Shown here one piece after another: positions 26,681 through 36,291 of a stretch of DNA of 64,000 nt. Both the position numbers and the translations under genes were made by a program. Each line of letters starts with the position of its first letter. Within the stretch, counting starts at the first letter, position 1. The notes under the pieces were generated by a model that made no database searches, was not told where the DNA came from, and saw only the letters and a program-made list of their open reading frames with translations. Origin of the DNA: an uncultured SAR116 cluster alpha proteobacterium (lineage in GTDB: Bacteria; Pseudomonadota; Alphaproteobacteria; Puniceispirillales; Marisalimonadaceae); NCBI GenBank assembly GCA_902558885.1, contig CACEFQ010000004.1, forward strand, positions 1 through 64,000, read 5' to 3'.

Positions 26681-29437
26681 TTAATCCTGATAAATCCTAG
26701 CAGCACTAAATTTTAATTCAGGTATTTTTCCAATTGGATCCAATTCTGAGTTAGTCAAAACGTTTGCTGCAGCCTCTTTAAAACAAAAAGGCAAAAACAA
26801 CATTCCAGGAAGAAGATCGTTGTCATATCTAATTTTTATTTTTATTTTTCCTCGTCTTGTTTCAATTGTAACAGCCCTAGTTAAATCGATATTATAAAAT
26901 TTACTGTCTATCTCATTTATAAATATTATAGGGTCTGGCTCAAGTTCATTCAAAATTATAGCTTTTCTTGTCATAGTCCCGGTATGCCAATGTTCTAGCA
27001 ATCTACCCGTGGATAGTATCAATGGGAAATCACTATTTAATTCATCATTTGGATTAATCAGATCAACGGGTACAATTTTAGCCAAATTGTTTGATGTAGG
27101 AAAACCATCATAAAATATAATATCTTCACCTGGAATATTTTTATTTCTTACAGGATAAGTCACATAATTTTCTTTTTCTAACCTTTCCCAAGAAATATTA
27201 TTTAGAGAAGGCATTATTAATTTCATTTCATCGAAAATTTCTTTTGGAGATGTATAATTCCAATCTAATCCTATTCTTTTTGCAATTTCTTGAATAATCC
27301 ACCAATCTTGTTTAACACCTTTTGGAGGATCTACCACATTCCGTCCTATTTGTACTTGTCTGTTTGTATTAGTATAAGTACCTAATTTCTCAGCATGAGC
27401 AGAAGCTGGTAAAATCACATCTGCAAACCAAGCTGTTTCAGTCATAAAGATATCTTGAACAACTAAATGATCTAACTTTGCTAAACCTTTTCTAGTATGT
27501 ATTAAATCTGGATCTGACATAGCAGGGTTTTCACCTTGAACATACAATCCTTTGATTTCACCTGCATTTATACCCTTAATAATCTCAACAACTGTTTTAC
27601 CTTCATTGAGATCTAAATTTGAATTCCAAAACTTCTGCATTTTTTCATTATTTGTTTTAATTTTAACAGAATTATAATCTGGATATGACATAGGTATTAG
27701 CCCTGCATCAGAAGCTCCTTGTACATTATTTTGTCCTCTCAAAGGGTGTAAACCTGTACCTGGTTTTCCTAGATGTCCAGTGATCAACGCTAAATTTATT
27801 AATGAAAATGCGTTTTGAGTTCCATGCACATGTTGTGAAATACCCATTCCCCAAAAGATGATTGAGGTTTTGGCTTTTGCATATATTTTAGCAACTTCTC
27901 TAATTATTTCATTTGGAATTCCACATAATTTTTCCATAAAAGCAGGATTAAATTTTTTAATCTCTTTTTTTAATTGTTTAAAACCTTCAGTATTATTTTC
28001 TATATATTCTTTATTCATTAAATTTTCATCAATAATTGTAAAAATCATAGCATTTAACAAGGCTAAATCCTGTCCTGGATTAAATTGCAAATGATGAGTT
28101 GCGTATCTAGATAAGCTTTGTTTTCTTGGATCTAAAATAATTAATTTTGTACCATTTTTAACAGCTTGTTTGAAATAAGAAGCCGCCACAGGGTGGTTTT
28201 GTTCAGGTCTTGCTCCAATTAAGATTATACATTCACTATCTTTTACAGCTGTGAATGGAGCTGACACAGCTGCTGATCCAACTGATTGTAATAATGCTGC
28301 TACTGACGATGCATGACAAAGTCGTGTACAATGATCTACATTATTAGTCTTAAAACCAGTCCTTATCAATTTTTGAAATATATATGCTTCTTCATTCGAA
28401 CCTTTTGCTGATCCAAAACCTGCTAAAGAATTTTTGTTATTACTTTTTAAAATTTTAGTAAATTGATTAGAAGCAAAATCTAAAGCTTCTTCCCATGAAG
28501 CTTTTCTGAAATATTTATAAATATCTTTGTAATCAATTGATATGTCCCAAGATTTTGTTTTATTGCTAATTCTAATTAAAGGATTGGTTAATCTTTGTGG
28601 ACTATTTATATAATCAAAGCCAAAACGTCCTTTTACACATAATCTATTTTCATTTGCAGGCCCATTTCCACCATTTACTGTTACTATTTTATTATCCTTT
28701 ACACTTACTAAAGTCTGGCAACCAACACCACAAAATGGACATAAACTCTTTATTTTTTTTTCAGGAAAAATCTTCTGATTATTCTTCTTATCCAATAAAG
28801 AAGTTTCAATAAGAGCACCAGTTGGACAAGCTTGTACACATTCACCACAACCAACACAACTGCTCTCACCCATTGGATTGTTCATGTCAAAAACAGGATA
28901 GCTGTTAATTCCCCTTCCAGACATTCCTAGCACATCATTTACCTGAACATCTCTACACGCTCTAATGCATAATCCACATTGTATGCATGCATCTAAAGAA
29001 ACAGTCATTGCAGGGTGACTATGATCTATGTTTGGAACATAGTCTTTATTTTTTGGTAAAAATCTAGATTTACCGATCTTTTTTTTATTAAGAGTATTCC
29101 AAAAATGATTTTCCCCAAAATTTTTATATTTAATCTCAGGTTGATCTGTTAACAGTAATTCTAAAATTAAGTCTTGAGATTTTTTAACTTTAGAAGTGTT
29201 AGTAAAAACTTTCATTCCTTTAGTTGGTTTTCTTATACAAGAAGCTGTTAATGTTTTTTCTCCTTCAACCTCTACAACACAAGCTCTGCAATTACCATCA
29301 GGTTTATACCCATTTTTATTACTGTGGCAAAGATGTGGAATTTCTATCCCCTCTCTTTTAGAAATATCCCAAATTGTTTCATTATTATTAGCTTCAACTT
29401 TTTTAGTATTAAGGAAGAATGAAATTTTATTATTCAT
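26681..29437 (-). CDS. fdsA: NAD-dependent formate dehydrogenase, alpha (molybdopterin) subunit
   Basis: 918 residues. Domains in order: plant-type [2Fe-2S] ('PHLCHSNKNGYKPDGNCRAC'), two [4Fe-4S] clusters ('CIQCGLCIRAC' and 'CVGCGECVQACP'), a further cluster at the start of the catalytic domain ('CPFCGVGCQTLV'), then the bis-MGD domain. The active-site residue is cysteine in 'CTRLCHASSVAALL' (about residue 373), not selenocysteine. 'GENPAMSDPD' and 'LSTGRLLEHWHTGTMTRK' are MGD contacts. The His-Cys cluster seen in long FdsA proteins appears absent: the region after 'LLLTDQPEIK' has no cysteines. It oxidises formate to CO2 and overlaps the fused electron-transfer subunit gene. Confidence 0.92.
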   Translation of the reverse strand: MNNKISFFLNTKKVEANNNETIWDISKREGIEIPHLCHSNKNGYKPDGNCRACVVEVEGEKTLTASCIRKPTKGMKVFTNTSKVKKSQDLILELLLTDQPEIKYKNFGENHFWNTLNKKKIGKSRFLPKNKDYVPNIDHSHPAMTVSLDACIQCGLCIRACRDVQVNDVLGMSGRGINSYPVFDMNNPMGESSCVGCGECVQACPTGALIETSLLDKKNNQKIFPEKKIKSLCPFCGVGCQTLVSVKDNKIVTVNGGNGPANENRLCVKGRFGFDYINSPQRLTNPLIRISNKTKSWDISIDYKDIYKYFRKASWEEALDFASNQFTKILKSNNKNSLAGFGSAKGSNEEAYIFQKLIRTGFKTNNVDHCTRLCHASSVAALLQSVGSAAVSAPFTAVKDSECIILIGARPEQNHPVAASYFKQAVKNGTKLIILDPRKQSLSRYATHHLQFNPGQDLALLNAMIFTIIDENLMNKEYIENNTEGFKQLKKEIKKFNPAFMEKLCGIPNEIIREVAKIYAKAKTSIIFWGMGISQHVHGTQNAFSLINLALITGHLGKPGTGLHPLRGQNNVQGASDAGLIPMSYPDYNSVKIKTNNEKMQKFWNSNLDLNEGKTVVEIIKGINAGEIKGLYVQGENPAMSDPDLIHTRKGLAKLDHLVVQDIFMTETAWFADVILPASAHAEKLGTYTNTNRQVQIGRNVVDPPKGVKQDWWIIQEIAKRIGLDWNYTSPKEIFDEMKLIMPSLNNISWERLEKENYVTYPVRNKNIPGEDIIFYDGFPTSNNLAKIVPVDLINPNDELNSDFPLILSTGRLLEHWHTGTMTRKAIILNELEPDPIIFINEIDSKFYNIDLTRAVTIETRRGKIKIKIRYDNDLLPGMLFLPFCFKEAAANVLTNSELDPIGKIPELKFSAARIYQD

Positions 29438-31082
29438 TTTTTAACTCTTCACTAAAGTAAGAAATACTTGATTTTATAGGCTTTGTTGCGGCTTGACCTA
29501 ACCCACAAATTGATGAACTTTCCATTACTTCGCACAAATCCTCAAGAAGAGAGATATCCCAATCTTTTTGTTTCATTATAGAAACAGCCTTTTCACACCC
29601 TACTCTGCAAGGAGTACATTGACCACAACTTTCAGATTTAAAAAATTCAATCATATTTAGAGCCACATCTCTTATTTTATCTTTATCAGATAGAACCACA
29701 ACAGCAGCAGAACCAATAAATGTGTTATATTTATCAAGAGTATCAAAATCTAATGGTACATCATTTATAGTTGCAGGTAAAATACCCGAGGATGCCCCTC
29801 CAGGTTGGTAAGCTTTAAATTGGTGTCCTTCAATCATCCCTCCTGAAGCTTCAATTATATCTAAAATAGTGGAACCAGAAGGCAGTAAATATAAACCTGG
29901 TTTTTTTACTCGTCCTGAAACTGAATAACTTCTAAGTCCCATACAATTATTTTTTGTAAAGTCAGTAAAAATTTCAGGACCTTCTCTCATTATTCTTGCA
30001 ACCCAATAAAGAGTTTCAACATTATGAACTAATGTTGGTTTCCCAAAAATACCAGATTGACCAACGTAAGGTGGACGATGTCTAGGCAACCCCCTTTTAC
30101 CCTCTATACTTTCTATCATCGCACTTTCTTCACCACATATGTAAGCTCCAGCGCCTCTTCTCATATCAATATAATTTAAAGGAATAATTTTTTCTTTTTC
30201 CAGTTTGGTAATTTCATTTTTTAAAATTTTTAAGACCGCAGGGTATTCATCTCTAATATAAATAAAACATTTTTCAGCATTAATAGAAGTTGCAGCCATC
30301 AACATCCCTTCTAAAAACATATGAGGTTCTTTTTCAAGATAATGTTTATCTTTAAATGTTCCAGGTTCTCCTTCATCACCATTGACTGCTAAATATTTTG
30401 TTCCATTTTCTCTGGAAACGAGTTCCCATTTTTTGGCTGTCCTAAATCCAGCACCCCCAAGCCCTCTTAAATCGGCTTTAATGATATCATCATACCAAAT
30501 GTCTAGTCGATCTTTTATTTCTCTAAATTTCTGATATCCACCTTTATCGATATAATCTTCAAAAGATTGATAGTTTGGGATAATTGGACTTTTCCATTTC
30601 TTTTCAATTGCCTCTGAAACTTTTTCTAAGTTTGCCTTTTCAACATGAAAATGACCTATTTCTAAAACTGGGGCAGAGGCACAACGTCCCATACAAGGAG
30701 CATCCATAACCCTAATATCTTGATCTTGAAATTTATCTATTATTTTGTTTTTTAATTTTCCAGATCCATAAATTTTACAAGATAAAGAGTTACATATTCT
30801 TATAGTTGTTTTAGGAGGAGGAGTATCCCCTTCTCTAACAAGATCAAAATGAGCATAGAAAGACGCTACTTCATATACTTCAACTTTACTTAAATTTAAA
30901 AATTCAGCTAGAAATGATAGATTTTTTTCTGATAAATAACCAAAATGATCTTGAATTTTATGTAAATGCTCAATTAATAAATCATGTCTAAATTCTAATG
31001 GTGATAATATTTTTTTAAGTGAAATTTGATCCTCAGATAAAATTTTATTTTTAAAATTATTATTTAATTTATCATTTGTCAT
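29430..31082 (-). CDS. fdsB: Formate dehydrogenase FdsG-FdsB fusion (diaphorase subunit)
   Basis: About 550 residues. The N-terminal 160 are a NuoE/FdsG thioredoxin-like [2Fe-2S] domain with ligands in 'ICNSLSCKIYG' and 'DAPCMGRCASAP'. The rest is NuoF/FdsB: 'LRGLGGAGFRTAKKWE' (NADH), 'NGDEGEPGTFKDKHYLE' (FMN) and the [4Fe-4S] site 'ESCGQCTPCRVGCEKAV' with 'SSICGLGQAA'. The usual separate gamma and beta subunits are thus one polypeptide. I start at ATG 31082; a farther ATG at 31130 overlaps the aldolase. It moves electrons from FdsA to NAD+. Confidence 0.9.
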   Translation of the reverse strand: MTNDKLNNNFKNKILSEDQISLKKILSPLEFRHDLLIEHLHKIQDHFGYLSEKNLSFLAEFLNLSKVEVYEVASFYAHFDLVREGDTPPPKTTIRICNSLSCKIYGSGKLKNKIIDKFQDQDIRVMDAPCMGRCASAPVLEIGHFHVEKANLEKVSEAIEKKWKSPIIPNYQSFEDYIDKGGYQKFREIKDRLDIWYDDIIKADLRGLGGAGFRTAKKWELVSRENGTKYLAVNGDEGEPGTFKDKHYLEKEPHMFLEGMLMAATSINAEKCFIYIRDEYPAVLKILKNEITKLEKEKIIPLNYIDMRRGAGAYICGEESAMIESIEGKRGLPRHRPPYVGQSGIFGKPTLVHNVETLYWVARIMREGPEIFTDFTKNNCMGLRSYSVSGRVKKPGLYLLPSGSTILDIIEASGGMIEGHQFKAYQPGGASSGILPATINDVPLDFDTLDKYNTFIGSAAVVVLSDKDKIRDVALNMIEFFKSESCGQCTPCRVGCEKAVSIMKQKDWDISLLEDLCEVMESSSICGLGQAATKPIKSSISYFSEELKNE

Positions 31083-31095
31083 TATTTTGCTTTGC

Positions 31096-31728
31096 TCAAC
31101 CTCGAACACACTCATCATATAACTTGACAATTTTTTGTGCTTTTAACTTTACTTCTTCAACTAACATTCCAGGTTTATAAAGATTAGACCCCAGGCCAAA
31201 ACCATTAATATTTACTTCCAACCAACTTTGAAAAACTTTTTCAGTTATACCACCAACAGCAATAGAAATAGTATTTTCTGGCAAAACCGCATGTAAAGCT
31301 TTAAAATTTTCTTCCTTTAAAAGAGAGGCTGGAAAGAATTTGAGGGCATCAGCTCCACTATCCAAAGCATCAAAACACTCAGTAGCAGTAAAGACTCCAG
31401 GTATACTATACATATTTAATTCTTTTGTTTTTTTAATAACAAGCGTGTTCAAATTTGGAGAAACTATAATTTTCCCTCCAACTTCTTGAACTCTGTACAC
31501 GTCATACTCTTTTAAAACAGTACCCGCTCCAAAAATACCATTATTACCATGGAATTTTACCATTCTTTCTATTGTTTCAAAAGGTTGAGGAGAATTAAGA
31601 GGTACCTCTATTATACTTATACCAGCTTCAATTAGAACATCAGAAATACTCTCAGCTTCAAGTGGAGTAATACCTCTTAAAATAGCTATTAACGGTCTTC
31701 TAGAATTAAATATATTGATAGTATTCAC
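31096..31728 (-). CDS. dgoA: 2-dehydro-3-deoxy-6-phosphogalactonate aldolase
   Basis: 210 residues of the KDPG/KDPGal aldolase family. The general acid is in 'IAILRGITPLEAESISDVL', the Schiff-base lysine is in 'GADALKFFPASLL', and the phosphate site is 'ISPNLNTLVIK' with 'IAVGGI' near the end. Pairing with DgoK (one-base overlap at 31728) favours the phosphogalactonate substrate over KDPG. It splits the substrate to pyruvate and glyceraldehyde-3-phosphate. The end lies just before the formate dehydrogenase genes. Confidence 0.88.
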   Translation of the reverse strand: MNTINIFNSRRPLIAILRGITPLEAESISDVLIEAGISIIEVPLNSPQPFETIERMVKFHGNNGIFGAGTVLKEYDVYRVQEVGGKIIVSPNLNTLVIKKTKELNMYSIPGVFTATECFDALDSGADALKFFPASLLKEENFKALHAVLPENTISIAVGGITEKVFQSWLEVNINGFGLGSNLYKPGMLVEEVKLKAQKIVKLYDECVRG

Positions 31729-32639
31729 TATATTATCTTATTGAAGTTTTTTTTAAAATTTTTTAATCCCCTTAATACCATTTCGCCTGATAAGAATTTT
31801 TTTATAGATTTAACCTTTTTATGCAATACATATTCATATATATCTATCAAATCTGAATTACCTATCAAAACTATTTCATTGTCTTTCCAATATTCCACAC
31901 TACCTAGTAATTCTATAGCTAATAAATATCCTGATAATTTTGATTTATAAATAAGAGGATCTCTATAGTTAATTAGATCATCTGCTCTTAATTGAAATAA
32001 AGAGTTACTAAATGATTCTGGTTTTTTGAAAATTTCATCAACAGACTTAAGGAGTTCGACTTTATCAATTTTGTCTGAAGTAACACTGTGTATCAATACA
32101 GAGTTTTTTGAAATTATTTCAAATAACTCACCTGTCATGAAAGTTTTAAATTTTATAATATTGTTATTATTAATTTCTACCCATTTGCTATGAGTTCCAG
32201 GTAAACAAATAGAACCCTTAAAATTTTGATATTCATCCAGAAATCCAGAAATTTGAGTTTCTTCACCACGCATAACGTCTGGTGGATTAATTTGAGATAC
32301 ACCAGAAAAAATCTTAAGTGATATTCTAGTGTCTTTTAAAAATGGAGTTACATAGTTCAAATTATTGAGATTACAAGGAGTTTGTTGATATGGAGCTTCT
32401 ACCCAACCTTGTTTTGATCCTACCATACCACTAGCTAAAATCTCTATAGTAGTATCACTATCACCCAACCAATGTTCAATTAAACTTAATAAAGTCTGTT
32501 CAAAAAGATGGTTGTTAACGAACTTCATTCCATCCTTTGTTTCTATAGTGTCAGAAACTTCATTATTATGAATTAGATAAGCTCGAAAAGAACTTGTTCC
32601 CCAATCAATAGCTATCCATTTGTCACAAAATTTTTCCAT
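31728..32639 (-). CDS. dgoK: 2-dehydro-3-deoxygalactonokinase
   Basis: 303 residues. 'WIAIDWGTSSFRAYLI' is the phosphate-1 motif of the DgoK sugar kinases; 'CLPGTHSKWVEI' and 'KTFMTGELFEII' are strongly typical of this family. It phosphorylates 2-dehydro-3-deoxygalactonate ahead of DgoA. No galactonate dehydratase or galactose dehydrogenase is in the window. It starts a tight unit dgoK-dgoA-fdsGB-fdsA. Confidence 0.9.
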   Translation of the reverse strand: MEKFCDKWIAIDWGTSSFRAYLIHNNEVSDTIETKDGMKFVNNHLFEQTLLSLIEHWLGDSDTTIEILASGMVGSKQGWVEAPYQQTPCNLNNLNYVTPFLKDTRISLKIFSGVSQINPPDVMRGEETQISGFLDEYQNFKGSICLPGTHSKWVEINNNNIIKFKTFMTGELFEIISKNSVLIHSVTSDKIDKVELLKSVDEIFKKPESFSNSLFQLRADDLINYRDPLIYKSKLSGYLLAIELLGSVEYWKDNEIVLIGNSDLIDIYEYVLHKKVKSIKKFLSGEMVLRGLKNFKKNFNKII

Positions 32640-32666
32640 GAAATAAAATTATAGGTAAAATAAGAA

Positions 32667-33443
32667 TTATAAAATCAAATTCCTCAGATTATTCATTGCT
32701 CTTAATCTTTCTAAAATACATACCAAACTAAATTTAATTAAATTGTCTTCGTTTTCAAAATATTCTTTAATAAAATCACTACTAACCATTTGGAGCGTTG
32801 TTTTACCAATTGACTTTGCTGTTGCAGATCTAACACTATCCGTAAATAAAGCCATTTCACCAAAAGAGTCACCTTGAACATAAGTTGCAATAACTTTATC
32901 TAATTTTGAAATAAGTTCTACTTTTCCTGATTCAACATAAAAAAAGAATTTAGGTTTTTGATTTCGCATGAATATAGTTTCGTCGTCGTCATATTCTTTC
33001 ATAGGAAATCTACTATCTTGTTTAGATAAAAATCCATCATCAATTAAGTGATATGTCTTACTCTTTTTTGCATTAAAGATTCTATCTAGCGAGTATTTTA
33101 CCATTCCTCTAGTAAGCGAAGATGAAGTAGCTAACGATTTCCTAATAGAGCTACTTTTAAATGCATAAACTGTCGTTTTTTCTTTTAATATATACTCTAA
33201 TTCATAAGGTCTAGATACAAGTGCTTCTGCAAATCCAATTGGATTTCCAGGTTCTAAACTAAAAGTTTTACCATTTTTATCTCTTGCTAATACAGAACCT
33301 TCTTTAACAATAAAACATTCGTCATGATCCGTATTACCTTTAAGATGTTCTTTTGTAAGTTCACGAATTTTAAAATGTTTTCCTAATAAAGGAATATATT
33401 TTTTTAAAATTATACTTTCTTTTTTTTTCTTTTCTTTTTCCAT
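32667..33443 (-). CDS. Protein with tandem cyclic-nucleotide-binding-like domains
   Basis: 258 residues. The second domain (about 135-245) is a clear cNMP-binding fold: 'SKLDKVIATYVQGDSFGEMA' and then 'LFTDSVRSATAKSIGKTTL', the phosphate-binding cassette, with arginine in the expected place. The first (about 15-110) looks like a degenerate copy: 'NGKTFSLEPGNPIGFAEALV'. No helix-turn-helix is visible, so it is not a CRP-type regulator by itself. A good 'tgagg' precedes ATG 33443. It follows the GAF protein and the small protein genes and may be their partner. Confidence 0.75.
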   Translation of the reverse strand: MEKEKKKKESIILKKYIPLLGKHFKIRELTKEHLKGNTDHDECFIVKEGSVLARDKNGKTFSLEPGNPIGFAEALVSRPYELEYILKEKTTVYAFKSSSIRKSLATSSSLTRGMVKYSLDRIFNAKKSKTYHLIDDGFLSKQDSRFPMKEYDDDETIFMRNQKPKFFFYVESGKVELISKLDKVIATYVQGDSFGEMALFTDSVRSATAKSIGKTTLQMVSSDFIKEYFENEDNLIKFSLVCILERLRAMNNLRNLIL

Positions 33444-33514
33444 AAAATCCTCAAAGAATATTTCTTTATTATTAAGCTAATAAAAATCTTAGTAAATGAA
33501 TTTAATTATAAATC

Positions 33515-33847
33515 TTATGCTGCAGGATTTGTCATTTTTATTTCTGAAGAAGTTGCTTCAGCTTCATAATTGTATACAAAAACTCCTGCAAATTGGTTTT
33601 CTTTGAAAACAAAGGTTTGCTTTAATTCTTTTATAAATGCATCAGATTCTGTTTCATATTTTTTAAGTCGGTCAATTGTATCAAATTTGATAAATATTGA
33701 TAAATCACCCTCTTTTCCAATCATTACATTTAAAGATTGGAATTTGTATTTACTAATTTTTTTACCTAAATTATCCGCACAGAAAGAGGCTGCAACTTTT
33801 GCTTCTGCTACTGTACCAAATTTATATTGATAAACCTTTGCAAACAC
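33515..33847 (-). CDS. Hypothetical 110-residue protein, possibly alpha-beta dimeric barrel
   Basis: Soluble, with an alternating pattern: strand 'MFAKVYQYKFG', helix 'VAEAKVAASFCADNLGKKI', strand 'FQSLNVMIGKEGDLSIFIKF', helix 'TIDRLKKYETESDAFIKELK', strand 'FAGVFVYNYE'. This beta-alpha-beta-beta-alpha-beta order suggests a ferredoxin-like fold as in ABM/dimeric barrel proteins, but there is no motif to name a family. It overlaps the GAF protein gene by one base, so they are co-translated. Confidence 0.7.
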   Translation of the reverse strand: MFAKVYQYKFGTVAEAKVAASFCADNLGKKISKYKFQSLNVMIGKEGDLSIFIKFDTIDRLKKYETESDAFIKELKQTFVFKENQFAGVFVYNYEAEATSSEIKMTNPAA

Positions 33848-34668
33848 TATAGCTCACCCAATTTATCAAGTGCATTGTCTATAAGTGTATTAGCCTCAGT
33901 ACCTTCAACCTTTAGCTGGTTGTGAACTTTAGTAAAAATATTCATTTTTTCTTGTAATTCATTTCCTATAGTTGAAAGAATAACTGCCTCATTTTTAAGT
34001 TCACACAAACCATTTTTGATTAGATTGATTGCATTTTCTTTAGGCAAGGTAAGGCCACTGCAAATATCTATAAAATTTTTATAATCAGTGATTTTAAATT
34101 CAGAATTACTTTCAAGAAAAACATCAATTGATTTTGAAATTTTTTGGGATGTTAATTCTTTTTGTTCAGTTTGAGTGTCTATCTGAAGGGCTAATCTGGA
34201 AACTAGTTTTTCAATTAATTCAATTTTATCTGGTGAAATTTCTTTAGCTTCAGTAAAATTAAGCATACAAAATGTGCCTAATGCATATCCATCTTTATTC
34301 CTTACTGGAAAACCACAATAACTATGACACATCCCAGATGTAACAGCTGGATGATATTTAAAAATATCGTGTTCTTTTAAATCAAATACAATTAGTGGAT
34401 TTTTTTCTAGTAACACATATGAGCAAATGCTATCTGATTTATCGTTTTTTTGATGAGGTTCCTTCTGAAATCCAATGGACGAAATACCACATTGGTATTT
34501 AGAATCATATAAACTAAAACTTCCACCCTCATAACCAGTAATATCTTTTGCAATTTCTAAATAAATGTCGAATAAATGAACTTGGTCGGTACCAATTATA
34601 CCAGTCTTTTCAGTCGCTTGAGCTCTCCTATTTTCATTTATTGGTGTTGGAGCAGGAACCCATTCCAT
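33847..34668 (-). CDS. GAF domain protein
   Basis: 273 residues. Residues about 25-165 are a GAF domain of the kind seen at the front of many signalling proteins: 'GGSFSLYDSKYQCGISSIGF', 'ICSYVLLEKNPLIVFDLKEH', 'HSYCGFPVRNKDGYALGTFC'. The C-terminal 100 residues are helical with no catalytic signature; no kinase, GGDEF or output domain is present. The one-base overlap with the 110-residue gene and the nearby cNMP-binding protein suggest a small-molecule sensing module. Ligand unknown. Confidence 0.78.
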   Translation of the reverse strand: MEWVPAPTPINENRRAQATEKTGIIGTDQVHLFDIYLEIAKDITGYEGGSFSLYDSKYQCGISSIGFQKEPHQKNDKSDSICSYVLLEKNPLIVFDLKEHDIFKYHPAVTSGMCHSYCGFPVRNKDGYALGTFCMLNFTEAKEISPDKIELIEKLVSRLALQIDTQTEQKELTSQKISKSIDVFLESNSEFKITDYKNFIDICSGLTLPKENAINLIKNGLCELKNEAVILSTIGNELQEKMNIFTKVHNQLKVEGTEANTLIDNALDKLGEL

Positions 34669-34725
34669 ATTTCAACCCTTTTTAAATAACAAATTTATTA
34701 AATATCATTTTAAATAAAAAAGATA

Positions 34726-34756
34726 TAAAAAAAAAGCAGCCTATTAAAGACTGCTT
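34726..34756 (-). terminator. Rho-independent terminator after gabD-like gene
   Basis: On the minus strand AAGCAGTC (34756-34749), loop of 7, GGCTGCTT (34741-34734) make an 8-bp stem with one G-U pair, followed by nine T (34735-34727). It lies about 23 bases after the stop of the aldehyde dehydrogenase gene and separates it from the GAF unit. Confidence 0.88.
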
Positions 34757-34778
34757 AAATTTTAACATTTTAATAAAT

Positions 34779-36224
34779 CTATAAACCAGTTTGTGAAACT
34801 AATTTTGTAGTCATATATGCATCTAAGCCTTCTGGTCCACCTTCTGATCCATATCCAGAATCTTTAACACCACCAAATGGAGTGTCTACTAATCCTAAAC
34901 CATGGTGATTGATTGATACTTGACCACTCTCAATTTTTTGACCTAGATCTTGAGCAGTTTTTGCAGAGTTTGTATAAGCGTAAGCAGCTAAACCGTAATT
35001 CAAACGGTTAGATTCTTCTACAACCTCATCAATTGAACTAAATGAATTTATAGGGGCTAATGGACCAAATGGTTCTTCATTCATAATTCTAGACTCTTTA
35101 CTCACATTTGTCATAACGGTTGGTTCAAAAAAGTAACCTTTATTACCTTTTCTTTTACCACCAGTTAATATTTTTGCTCCATTTTCAACAGCATCTGATA
35201 CAAAACCCTCTATTGCGGTTAGTCTTCTATCATGTGCTAAAGGACCCATTTTAACACCATCTTCAAGACCATTGCCAACATTAAGGGACTCAGCTTGTTT
35301 TACAAAACCATCAACAAATTCGTCATAAACTGAGTCATGTACTAAAAATCTAGTTGGAGAAATACAAACCTGTCCAGCATTTCTAAACTTATTTGCACTC
35401 AATATTTTCACAGCTGTTTTTACATCTGCATCTTCACAAACAATAGCTGGTGAATGTCCGCCAAGTTCCATAGTAACTCTTTTCATATGCGTTCCTGCTT
35501 GAGATGCTAATAGTTTCCCAACTGCTGTAGAGCCAGTAAAAGTAACTTTTCTTACCACAGGGTGAGCAATTAAATATTCGGAAATTTCAGCAGGTATTCC
35601 ATAAACTAAATTTATCGAACCTTTAGGCATTCCAGCTTCATCAAAAGCTTTAATCAACTCAGCCACACTTGCAGGTGTTTCTTCAGGTCCTTTAACAATA
35701 GCAGTACAACCAGCTGCAAATGCTGCAGCAACCTTTTTAACAACTTGATTTAAAGGAAAATTCCACGGAGTAAAAGCTGCAACCACACCAACTGGTTCTT
35801 TAAAAACAAATTGATATACACCCTCTGGAGCTCTTGAAGGAATTATTCTTCCATATGCTCTTCTTCCCTCTTCTGCATACCAATCAATCGAGTCTGCTGC
35901 TCCCATTGTTTCCATCTTAGCTTCAATTAAAGGTTTACCTTGCTCCATAGTCATAAGTGTAGCAATGTGGTCTGCCTTACTGCGGACTATGTCAGCGGCC
36001 TTTCTCAATATTTTTGATCTTTCATAAGCAGAGACATTTTTCCAACTATTAAAGGCTTTTTCAGCAGCACCAAGAGCCATATCTAAATCTTCTTTTCTAG
36101 CATGTGATACTTTACCAATAACTTCTTCTGTTGCTGGATTTATTATTTCAAGACTCTCTTTTGCTACAGCTTCTCTCCATTCTCCATTAAGAAAAAGATG
36201 GGTATCTGGATAATTAGTTGACAT
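34779..36224 (-). CDS. gabD: NAD(P)-dependent succinate-semialdehyde dehydrogenase-like aldehyde dehydrogenase
   Basis: 481 residues, normal length. Catalytic glutamate is in 'VTMELGGHSPAIVCEDAD', the nucleophile cysteine in 'FRNAGQVCISPTRFLV', the cofactor site in 'FTGSTAVGKLLA' and 'FTPWNFPLNQVVKKVAAA'. 'EEPFGPLAPI' near the C-terminus is also conserved. The closest recognisable subgroup is GabD/SSADH, but specificity among aldehyde dehydrogenases cannot be certain. A terminator follows. The HisC-like gene lies 67 bases upstream on the same strand. Confidence 0.85.
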   Translation of the reverse strand: MSTNYPDTHLFLNGEWREAVAKESLEIINPATEEVIGKVSHARKEDLDMALGAAEKAFNSWKNVSAYERSKILRKAADIVRSKADHIATLMTMEQGKPLIEAKMETMGAADSIDWYAEEGRRAYGRIIPSRAPEGVYQFVFKEPVGVVAAFTPWNFPLNQVVKKVAAAFAAGCTAIVKGPEETPASVAELIKAFDEAGMPKGSINLVYGIPAEISEYLIAHPVVRKVTFTGSTAVGKLLASQAGTHMKRVTMELGGHSPAIVCEDADVKTAVKILSANKFRNAGQVCISPTRFLVHDSVYDEFVDGFVKQAESLNVGNGLEDGVKMGPLAHDRRLTAIEGFVSDAVENGAKILTGGKRKGNKGYFFEPTVMTNVSKESRIMNEEPFGPLAPINSFSSIDEVVEESNRLNYGLAAYAYTNSAKTAQDLGQKIESGQVSINHHGLGLVDTPFGGVKDSGYGSEGGPEGLDAYMTTKLVSQTGL

Positions 36225-36291
36225 ATAAAAACTCCCTAGTTTATTTAAATTAATTATTATTTTAGTTTAAGATTTGAGATATATTATTTAA

